A program made the position numbers and the translations under genes. This document shows positions 1 through 5,515 of a DNA stretch of 7,930 nucleotides, one piece after another (the stretch's first letter is position 1; each line of letters begins with the position of its first letter). The notes under the pieces were generated by a model that worked only from the letters and a program-made list of their open reading frames with translations, was not told the DNA's origin and did no database searches. This DNA is from Phycisphaerales bacterium (lineage in GTDB: Bacteria; Planctomycetota; Phycisphaerae; SM23-33). The stretch covers positions 837 through 8,766 of the forward strand of contig DNAS01000110.1 in assembly GCA_003485185.1 (NCBI GenBank). Reading direction: 5' to 3'.

Positions 1-969
1 GCCGGGCTGACCCTGACGGCCATCACCTCCTCCGCCGTCGCTCTGGCGCTCGCCACGCGCGGGGCGGTCTCCTCGGCCGGAAGACTCGTCCTCTGCCTGC
101 TGCCGGGGGGCGTGGAACTGGCAGTCCAGTCGCCCGGGGGTGTGCGTCTCATCCGCCACCTTCCCGTGCGCTTCGACCGCCCCGCGGCGCAGACCGGCGA
201 CCTGACCGGCGAGTTGCGGCGAATCCTGGCCCTCGCCCCGGCCGAAACCGGCGCCGGCGCGGTGCGGGAACTGCTGCTGTGGAACCCCGCCGGTCTCGAC
301 GCCGCCTCGCTGGACTCCCTGTGCGCCCAACTCGGCCTGTCCGCCAGGCGCTGCGCCCTGGAGACCGATTTGTCCGTCGCAGGCGGTGCGACGTCGGGGA
401 TGGACCGATTCGCCCAAGCCGTGGCGCTGGCTTGCAGCATGGGCGAGCCCGCGGCGATCGACTTCCTGCATTCGCGCCTCGCGCCGCCGGTCAAGACCTG
501 GCGGACCCGGCGCACGCTCTGGGCGGTCGCGGCCTGCCTGGCGCTCCTGGTGCTTGGAGTATATCTGTTCGTGGATTGGCGGATCACCCAGCACGACGTC
601 GCCGCCCTCCAGAAGCAGCTCGACGAGATGAAGGACTCCACCGACCAGGCCGACGCGATGGTGGACACCGTCACCTTCGCCCGGGACTGGTACGACCGAC
701 GCCCGGAGTTCCTGGATTGCCTGCGGGAGATCACGCAGGCCTTCCCCCAGGAAGGCAGGGTCTGGGCCACCAGCCTGATGATCCGCGCCGACATGCAGGC
801 GCTGCTGACGGGCAAGTCCGTCAACGAGGCTGCGGCGCTGGAGGTGCTGGACCGCCTGAAGTCCAACCCGCACCTGGCCAACGTCAAACCGCTGTTCATC
901 CGCCAGGTCGGAGGCACGTCGCGCGACGTGTCATTCGCCATCAGCCTGAGCATGAGAGGAACCCGCTGA
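1..969 (+). CDS. GspL-like type II secretion / PilM-PilN-type inner-membrane protein, 5' partial
   Basis: The frame is open from the first base of the window to the TGA at 967-969 (322 codons), so the true start lies upstream; the GTG at 112 is internal. The first ~165 codons resemble the C-terminal half of the actin-like PilM/GspL cytoplasmic domain: a strand-rich 'LVLCLLPGGVELAV' segment, 'IRHLPV', then 'LLLWNPAGLDAASLDSLCAQLGL' in two pieces (LLLWNPAG, then a helix ending in QLGL), and 'AQAVALACSMG'. A single membrane helix follows (about 517-576, after WRTRR), giving the positive-inside topology expected. Next come a coiled coil (VAALQKQLDEMKD) and a PilN-like ferredoxin-type domain to the end. 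PilM plus PilN in one chain is the GspL arrangement; GspL links the cytoplasmic ATPase to GspM. The usual Asp-Ile-Gly nucleotide motif is not evident in the visible part. It could equally be called a PilMN fusion of a pilus system. Confidence 0.72.
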   Translation, partial: AGLTLTAITSSAVALALATRGAVSSAGRLVLCLLPGGVELAVQSPGGVRLIRHLPVRFDRPAAQTGDLTGELRRILALAPAETGAGAVRELLLWNPAGLDAASLDSLCAQLGLSARRCALETDLSVAGGATSGMDRFAQAVALACSMGEPAAIDFLHSRLAPPVKTWRTRRTLWAVAACLALLVLGVYLFVDWRITQHDVAALQKQLDEMKDSTDQADAMVDTVTFARDWYDRRPEFLDCLREITQAFPQEGRVWATSLMIRADMQALLTGKSVNEAAALEVLDRLKSNPHLANVKPLFIRQVGGTSRDVSFAISLSMRGTR

Positions 970-998
970 GCTGCGTGCAATGAAGATTGCACACAGCT
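969..998. repeat. Inverted repeat (hairpin) right after the gspL-like stop codon
   Basis: The arm AGCTGCGTGCAAT (969-981) and the arm ATTGCACACAGCT (986-998) are complementary at 12 of 13 positions (one C-A mismatch) around a GAAG loop (982-985). The left arm begins on the last base of the gspL-like stop codon. There is no T-run on either side, so it is not a standard intrinsic terminator. It may stabilise the upstream mRNA 3' end, or be part of the repeat-rich spacer that follows. Confidence 0.75.
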
Positions 999-999
999 A

Positions 1000-1036
1000 G
1001 AGCAGGAGAACAGTTGAACAATGGAACAGGAGAAAG
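1000..1036. repeat. Short tandem repeat with 8-base period
   Basis: The five-base words GAGCA (1000), GAACA (1008), GAACA (1016), GAACA (1024) and GAAAG (1032) start exactly eight bases apart, with variable three-base fillers GGA, GTT, ATG, GGA. On the other strand it reads as TGTTC-NNN units. It lies in the only long gap between the secretion genes and is less GC-rich than the flanking coding sequence. No open frame or RNA gene is evident here. Confidence 0.65.
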
Positions 1037-1082
1037 ACAAAATCGACCCCGTGGTCTACTGCTCTCCTCTCACCTGTTCTAT
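1021..1082. repeat. Imperfect inverted repeat enclosing the central part of the 970-1113 spacer
   Basis: ATGGAACAGG (1021-1030) pairs with CCTGTTCTAT (1073-1082) at 9 of 10 positions. Outside the arm, AGAGCAG (999-1005) is the exact complement of CTGCTCT (1059-1065). The same GAACAG/CTGTTC word family therefore appears in both orientations across the spacer. The two pairings overlap and cannot both form in one simple stem, so this may be alternative RNA folding or a small decayed repeat element. The rest of the spacer, 1083-1113, shows nothing beyond a weak purine-rich stretch before the next start codon. Confidence 0.5.
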
Positions 1083-1113
1083 TCACAGAATCTGCGTTGA
1101 AAGAGTGTAAAAA

Positions 1114-1692
1114 ATGGTCCTGACCAAGCGAGAACGATACGTGCTGATCGGAACCTGCCTCGCGGTGGGCGCGCTGGCGCTGGACCGGTTTGTCGTCTCC
1201 CCCCTGCTGGACCGCCGGGCCGAGGCGGAGGCTCAGAGAACCAGCCTGACGCGGAAACTCAACCAGGCGCGGGCCCTCCTCGAGCGCCAGCGTCTCCTCA
1301 CGCCCCGCTGGCAGGAAATGCTCCGGACGGGAATGAAGTCCGACCCGGCCGAATCGGAAAGCCAGGTCCTCCACGCCCTGCGGAACTGGGCGGAGGAATG
1401 CGGCATCACGCTGTCGCTGCTCAAGCCCGAGCGCCTGACCGAAAAAAGCCGCCTTCCGCAGATCGCCTTCCAGGCATCCGGAAGCGGGAACATGAACGCG
1501 GTGGCCAGGCTGCTCTGGCGGATCCAGACCGCCGGGAGTCCCCTGCGCGCCACCGAGGTCCAGATCAGCGCCCGCAAGGAAGGCAGCGACGACCTTTCGT
1601 TCCAGTTGCGGCTCTCGACGGTCTATTCGCCGTCGCCGACCGCGAAGCCCGCTCCCGCCGACGGAAAGACCGGCGCCCCGGGAGGCTCCTGA
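1114..1692 (+). CDS. GspM / PilO-like inner-membrane secretion platform protein
   Basis: A 192-residue protein with the GspM/PilO plan: a short basic cytoplasmic N-terminus (MVLTKRER), one membrane helix (about residues 9-28), a coiled coil (about 33-62) and a small periplasmic ferredoxin-like domain (about 83-171), then a Pro/Ala/Gly-rich tail. Family members dimerise in the inner membrane, bind GspL/PilN through the coiled coil and help position the assembly platform. ATG 1114 is the first usable start, because a TAA in frame at 1108-1110 blocks the GTG at 1105. The ribosome site is weak (GAAAG, about 1100-1104). It lies between a GspL-like and a GspC-like gene, exactly where PilO sits in pil loci. 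The family is too divergent to separate GspM from PilO by eye. Confidence 0.7.
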   Translation: MVLTKRERYVLIGTCLAVGALALDRFVVSPLLDRRAEAEAQRTSLTRKLNQARALLERQRLLTPRWQEMLRTGMKSDPAESESQVLHALRNWAEECGITLSLLKPERLTEKSRLPQIAFQASGSGNMNAVARLLWRIQTAGSPLRATEVQISARKEGSDDLSFQLRLSTVYSPSPTAKPAPADGKTGAPGGS

Positions 1693-2261
1693 TGCGCAGA
1701 ACGATTCCATGTTGGGCGTTGACCGCCCTGCTGAGCGCCTGGGCCATCGGCGCCGCGCCGGCCACCGCACCGTCGGAACCCCGCGGACCGACGTGGGACG
1801 ATTACCGCCTCATCGTGACGCGGAACATCTTCTCGCGCAACCGGTCGTCGCCGTCGCCGCGCCGTTCGACCAGCCGGTCGGAAACGCCCCGCGTCGCCGA
1901 GGCGACTCTTGTGCTCATCGGAACAGCCGTGCAGGACGATCAGCCGATGGCCTTCTTCGAGAACAGCCGCACCGGGCAGACCACCCGCCTGCTGCCCGGA
2001 CAGTCCTTCGGTGGCGGAACGGTGGTTTCCATCGCGCTGGACAGCGTGGAATACCGCGCCGGAGACGCCACCCGCCGGATCGCCGTCGGGGAGACGCTCT
2101 CCGGGCTGGCGGCCTCGCTTCCGTCGTCGACCGCCACATCCCAGCCGGCGGGCGAAGGCCCGGCCGTCTCGGGCGCTGCCGCCGCCGGAACCGCCGATTC
2201 AGGCTCCAACGACATCTTTGAACGAATGCGCCGACGCCGTTTACAGGAAACGAACCCATGA
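1692..2261 (+). CDS. GspC/PilP-like periplasmic connector protein
   Basis: A 189-residue protein starting in the TGATG overlap with the gene before, with a strong ribosome site GGAGG at 1681-1685. Residues 5-24 are hydrophobic and may be a membrane anchor, as in GspC, or a cleaved signal (AAPA). Then comes 'RNIFSRNR' (44-51), similar to the Asn-Ile-Phe motif at the start of the GspC periplasmic part, and a homology-region-like beta domain (about 67-136) with LVLIGTAV, MAFFENSRTG, LLPGQSFGGGTVVSI and RRIAVGETL. In GspC and PilP this domain binds the N0 domain of the secretin, which is encoded immediately downstream. There is no PDZ domain; the C-terminus is a Ser/Ala/Gly-rich stretch ending in a basic helix 'NDIFERMRRRRLQE'. 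The lack of a lipobox argues against classical PilP. Confidence 0.68.
   Translation: MRRTIPCWALTALLSAWAIGAAPATAPSEPRGPTWDDYRLIVTRNIFSRNRSSPSPRRSTSRSETPRVAEATLVLIGTAVQDDQPMAFFENSRTGQTTRLLPGQSFGGGTVVSIALDSVEYRAGDATRRIAVGETLSGLAASLPSSTATSQPAGEGPAVSGAAAAGTADSGSNDIFERMRRRRLQETNP
2245..2248 (+). promoter_or_regulatory. Ribosome binding site that favours the upstream start of gspD
   Basis: AGGA lies nine bases before ATG 2258, which overlaps the previous stop as ATGA. This favours 2258 over the internal ATG 2291, whose nearest match (CAGG, 2285-2288) is too close. Starting at 2291 would, however, give a neater signal peptide (MTRTSPQ then the hydrophobic core), so the choice is not certain. Confidence 0.5.
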
Positions 2262-4771
2262 ACGCACAACCGCACGGACAATTTCAGGTCATGACCCGGA
2301 CAAGCCCGCAGGCCGTCCTGGCGCTCTGGATGGCGATCCTCGCCGTGGGGCTCTCCCCGCTGGCCGCCCAGCAGGCGGCCACGGAACCGGCAGCCACCGA
2401 ACCGCAGGCGGTCGAGGTCGCCGAACTGTCGCCCGAAACGCCGGAGCCCGCGCCGGAACCGGCGCTGGAACCTGCGCCGGAACCCGTCGCCGGAGAACCA
2501 ATGACTGAGCCGACCTCGGAACCCGCCGCCACCCAGCCGGCCGGCGAACCGGCGGTCTCGACGATGCCCGAGTCCGCGCCGGCGAGTCAGCCCGCCGCCG
2601 TTCCGGGCGCGCCGATTTCCCTGAACTTCCGCGACGCCTCGCTCCGAACCGTCCTGGAATACCTCTCGGAGGTCGCCGGACTGGTGGTCGTCGAGGAGGC
2701 CCGCGTGGAAGGGCGCGTGACGGTGCTCAGCCGGCAGTCCATCACGGCCGAAGAGGCCGTGGCCCTGCTGGACACCGTCCTGAAGCAGAAAGGCTACGCC
2801 GCCATCCGCATCGGGCGGACGCTCAAGATCGTCACCCTCGAGCAGGCGAAGAAGGAACTCATCCCCGTGCGTTCCGGCAACGACCCGGAGAAGATCACGC
2901 CCGGCGACAGCATGGTCACGCAGATCATTCCCATCCGCAACGCCGACGCGGTCAAGCTCAAGGCGGACCTGGCGTCGCTGATCCCGTCGACGGCCGACGT
3001 GGCGTCCAACGCGTCGAGCAACACGCTCATCATCACCGGAACCGAGTCCACCGTCCGCCGGATCGTCGAGATCATCCGGGCCATCGACGTGCACATGTCC
3101 GAGGTCTCGCAGGTGAAAGTCTTCCAGCTGAAATACGCCAATGCGAGCAGCGCCGCCAAGCTGATCACCGACATTTTCAAGGAAGAGCAGACCACGCAGC
3201 AGACCTCGGGATTCCCGTTCGGCGGGCGCCGGGCCTTCATGATGCCGGGGATGCCCGGCGGCGGCCAGTCGAGCGACTCGGAAAAGGGACAGCGCGGAAT
3301 CAAAGTCACCGCGTCGGCCGACGACCGGACCAACACCCTCGTCGTCAGCGCCGCGACCGACATGATGAAGGTCATCGAGGGCGTGGTGAAGGAACTGGAC
3401 GCGAACCCCGCGGAGGAACAGGCGGTCTTCATCTACCGCCTGAAGAACGCCCAGGCGAAGAACCTCGAGACGGTCCTCAACAACATCTTCGGGGCGAGCA
3501 CCAGCTCGACCGGCACGTCCGCCAGCCGGCAGACGTCCAGCCGGCAGACCACCGGAACCACCAGCGCGTTCGGCAGCCGGACGAGCGGAACCAGCTCGCG
3601 CGGGCTCAGTTCGGGCACGACGGGCGGCTCGACGCGAGGCTCCACGCGGGGCTCGACGTCCGGCACCCAGGGACGGACCTTCGGAGGAACGTCCGGAACG
3701 TTCGGGCGCATGTCCGCCGCGACCGCCGCGGCGGCCTCCGATCTGGCCGGGCAGGTCTACGTGGTGGCCGACGAGGACACCAACGCCCTGCTCGTCACCA
3801 CCGCGTCCAAGAACTTCGAGCGCGTCAAGGCCATCATCGCCGACCTTGACCGCGCCGTCCCGCAGGTGCTCATCAAGGTGCTCATCGCCGAAGTCTCCCA
3901 CGACAAGTCGCTCGACCTCGGCGTGGAGTTCTCCGGCATGAACCTCTACGCCTCCGGAAGCGGGATCAAGGCGGGCACGGACTTCTCCGTAGCGGCGCAG
4001 TCCGGCGGGTTCATGTTCACGATGAACGAGCACAACGTGGCTGCCGCCATCCGCGCCATCGCGGGCATCGCCAAGCTGGACGTGCTCTCCCGCCCGTACA
4101 TCCTGGCCAGCGACAACCAGGAAGCGTCGATCATGATCGGAAAGGAAGTGCCCTTCATCACCAACACCCGCACGACCGACACCGGGCAGACCATCAACAC
4201 CATCGAGTACGACGACATCGGGATCATCCTGACCGTCACGCCGCACATCAACCCGCAGGGGCTGGTGACGCTCGACGTCTACCCGGAAATCTCCACGCTG
4301 ACCGGCGAGACGATCCCCATCTCCGAGACGGTCAACGCGCCCGTGTTCGCCAAGCGGTCGGCGGAAAGCCGCGTCGCCATCCGCGACGGGCAGACCATCG
4401 TCATCGGTGGGCTCATGGAAGACCGCAATACCAAGAGCGTTGACAAAGTGCCCGTCCTGGGCGACATTCCCGGGCTGGGACTGCTGTTCCAGCGGACGGT
4501 GGACAAGAAGACCAAGACCGAGTTGCTGATCTTCCTGACGCCGCACGTGGCCCAGCAGCCCGAGGAACTGAAGGACATGTCCGAGGCGGAAAAGGCCGGC
4601 ACCAAGGCCGTCCGCGACGCCGTGGAACCGGGCGCGTTCGAGGAACACCTGCGGGGCATGAACCGAGGCGCCGCCTCGCAACCGGCGAAGCAGGAGACGG
4701 AACCCGTCACCGTCATCCGCGCGGGGACGACCCAGCCGGCCGCGGGAGCCAACGATGAACCGAAACCTTGA
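2258..4771 (+). CDS. gspD: Type II secretion system secretin GspD
   Basis: An 837-residue outer-membrane channel subunit. Layout by residue: signal peptide (hydrophobic core 19-37, likely cleavage after LAA near 37); Glu/Pro/Ala-rich linker (about 41-116); N0 domain beginning 'ISLNFRDASLRTVLEYLSE' (about 118-195); N1 (about 217-278); N2 (about 284-381) with a Gly/Met-rich loop (317-343); N3 (about 386-532) interrupted by a long Ser/Thr/Gly/Arg insertion (412-485); secretin beta-barrel domain (about 534-764) with the family signature VPVLGDIPGLGLLF (731-744); and a charged 70-residue tail. About a dozen such subunits or more form the gated channel, with the N-domains reaching down to GspC. FRDASL at the N0 domain and three repeated N-domains fit GspD or PilQ; the lack of AMIN domains favours GspD. 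It overlaps the preceding gene by 4 bases and the following gene by 17. The start at 2258 is preferred for its ribosome site. Confidence 0.93.
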   Translation: MNAQPHGQFQVMTRTSPQAVLALWMAILAVGLSPLAAQQAATEPAATEPQAVEVAELSPETPEPAPEPALEPAPEPVAGEPMTEPTSEPAATQPAGEPAVSTMPESAPASQPAAVPGAPISLNFRDASLRTVLEYLSEVAGLVVVEEARVEGRVTVLSRQSITAEEAVALLDTVLKQKGYAAIRIGRTLKIVTLEQAKKELIPVRSGNDPEKITPGDSMVTQIIPIRNADAVKLKADLASLIPSTADVASNASSNTLIITGTESTVRRIVEIIRAIDVHMSEVSQVKVFQLKYANASSAAKLITDIFKEEQTTQQTSGFPFGGRRAFMMPGMPGGGQSSDSEKGQRGIKVTASADDRTNTLVVSAATDMMKVIEGVVKELDANPAEEQAVFIYRLKNAQAKNLETVLNNIFGASTSSTGTSASRQTSSRQTTGTTSAFGSRTSGTSSRGLSSGTTGGSTRGSTRGSTSGTQGRTFGGTSGTFGRMSAATAAAASDLAGQVYVVADEDTNALLVTTASKNFERVKAIIADLDRAVPQVLIKVLIAEVSHDKSLDLGVEFSGMNLYASGSGIKAGTDFSVAAQSGGFMFTMNEHNVAAAIRAIAGIAKLDVLSRPYILASDNQEASIMIGKEVPFITNTRTTDTGQTINTIEYDDIGIILTVTPHINPQGLVTLDVYPEISTLTGETIPISETVNAPVFAKRSAESRVAIRDGQTIVIGGLMEDRNTKSVDKVPVLGDIPGLGLLFQRTVDKKTKTELLIFLTPHVAQQPEELKDMSEAEKAGTKAVRDAVEPGAFEEHLRGMNRGAASQPAKQETEPVTVIRAGTTQPAAGANDEPKP
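3626..3661 (+). repeat. Three tandem 12-base units inside gspD
   Basis: Three consecutive 12-base units beginning GGCTCGACG, GGCTCCACG and GGCTCGACG encode Gly-Ser-Thr-Arg, Gly-Ser-Thr-Arg and Gly-Ser-Thr-Ser (residues 457-468). A second direct repeat, AGCCGGCAGAC at 3524 and again at 3539, encodes SRQT twice (423-426 and 428-431). Both sit in the low-complexity insertion of the N3 domain, which suggests that it grew by slippage. Confidence 0.65.
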
Positions 4772-5210
4772 GAGACTCGCGGCGAAAACGATCCTGACCC
4801 TGGCGGTCCTGGCGACCGGATGCCAGTTCCAGCCGGCGGCGCCGCCCGCTGACGACGCCCAAGTGGAAACGGACCCCTGCGCCGAACGGCTCCACGACCT
4901 CTGCGGCCAGCTCCTGCTGTACTACTCGATCCACGACGAGTTGCCGCAGAGTCTCGCCGACCTGCCGAAGACCGGCGCCGCGCCGGCGGTCTGCCCCGTC
5001 TCCGGGAAACCATACGGCTACGACCGGCAGGGAATCCAGGTGTCCGGCTGGCCGGGACGGCTGATCGTCTACGACGCCGAGCCATGCCACGCGGGCGTGC
5101 GATGGGGCATCATGGCTGACGCCCCCCGTCCGGGCAAACCACTCGTCGTGCGCGTCGCCCGCCCGCCGGAGAACGCCATCCGCTGGCCGGACCGCCAAGG
5201 CAGCCCCTGA
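4755..5210 (+). CDS. Small lipoprotein with pseudopilin-like head, linked to the secretin gene
   Basis: A 151-residue protein starting inside the last 17 bases of gspD, with ribosome site GGAG at 4745-4748. The N-terminus is a lipoprotein signal: basic MNRNLERLAAK, hydrophobic TILTLAVLA, and lipobox LATG|C with Cys23. After a Pro/Ala/Asp linker, residues 41-120 look like the globular part of a pseudopilin: a helix 'LHDLCGQLLLYYSIHDELP', then 'QSLADLP', then 'CPVSGKPYGYD'. That pattern is common in GspG-like and planctomycete prepilin-like proteins, but the hydrophobic prepilin N-terminus is absent. Four further cysteines (42, 50, 80, 111) could form two disulfides. Being last in the unit and coupled to gspD, it may act as a pilotin or as a periplasmic accessory; this is inference. 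I recognise no named family. Confidence 0.7.
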   Translation: MNRNLERLAAKTILTLAVLATGCQFQPAAPPADDAQVETDPCAERLHDLCGQLLLYYSIHDELPQSLADLPKTGAAPAVCPVSGKPYGYDRQGIQVSGWPGRLIVYDAEPCHAGVRWGIMADAPRPGKPLVVRVARPPENAIRWPDRQGSP

Positions 5211-5221
5211 CGACGCGCCGC

Positions 5222-5248
5222 GACGGATCGGAACGATCCGTCATTTTT
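5222..5248 (+). terminator. Rho-independent terminator of the secretion gene cluster
   Basis: A perfect 9-base-pair stem, GACGGATCG (5222-5230) with CGATCCGTC (5234-5242), has a GAA loop and is followed by ATTTTT (5243-5248). It lies 12 bases past the lipoprotein stop. Its right arm runs into the stop codon of the converging kinase gene (5241-5243). The T-run lies only on the + strand side; read from the other strand the hairpin lacks one, so termination there is less certain. Confidence 0.88.
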
Positions 5249-5513
5249 CCCCAAGGGCGTCCCGGACGGCCGTCGCAAGACCCTGCGAGGTGAACGGCTT
5301 GATCAGCAGGTTCACGTCGTCCGGAACGACGCCACGCCCGGTGAGCATCTTTCCGGTATAGCCCGAGATATACAGGATGCGCACCTCCGGCCGGGACGTC
5401 AGAAAATGCCTGGCGAGTTCCGGGCCGCTCCATCCGGGCATCACCACGTCGGTGATGAGCAGGTCGATCGGTCCCTCGTGGCTGTCGCCGACGGCGATGG
5501 CCTCTTGCGCGTT
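5241..5513 (-). CDS. Kinase segment 3: remainder of the receiver domain
   Basis: Ninety codons to TGA 5241-5243. The segment holds the phospho-acceptor Asp in 'LLITDVVMPGWSG' (Asp codon 5448-5450), the Ser of 'ILYISGYT', and the conserved Lys in 'LLIKPF' (codon 5298-5300). An ATG at 5538-5540 opens this frame, but a product from there would lack the first strand and acidic residues, which lie in segment 2. It is therefore a displaced end of the hybrid kinase, not a separate response regulator. Confidence 0.8.
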   Translation of the reverse strand, partial: NAQEAIAVGDSHEGPIDLLITDVVMPGWSGPELARHFLTSRPEVRILYISGYTGKMLTGRGVVPDDVNLLIKPFTSQGLATAVRDALGEK

Positions 5514-5515
5514 GC

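Noticed and set aside
279..983. Alternative + frame within the gspL-like gene
   Set aside because: It is very rich in Arg, Gly and Pro, with no membrane helix or motif; the other frame gives the PilM/PilN-like protein.
1014..1043. Possible promoter in the spacer (TTGAAC, 18 bases, CAAAAT)
   Set aside because: The -10 match is poor, and the TTGAAC belongs to the 8-base repeat, so the resemblance is probably incidental. A promoter in this spacer is possible but not supported.
1000..1082. CRISPR-like repeat array
   Set aside because: Units are five to eight bases long with three-base fillers; there are no repeat-spacer units of CRISPR size and no cas genes.
997..1770. Open frame on the - strand over the spacer and the gspM-like gene
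   Set aside because: Composition is typical of a complement shadow, and the opposite strand has a GspM/PilO-like protein with membrane helix and coiled coil.
1940..4681. Open frame of 913 codons on the - strand, opposite gspD
   Set aside because: Its composition is dominated by Arg, Gly, Asp, His and Val, as expected from the complement of a GC-rich gene; it shows no domain or motif, and the + strand holds a well-defined secretin.
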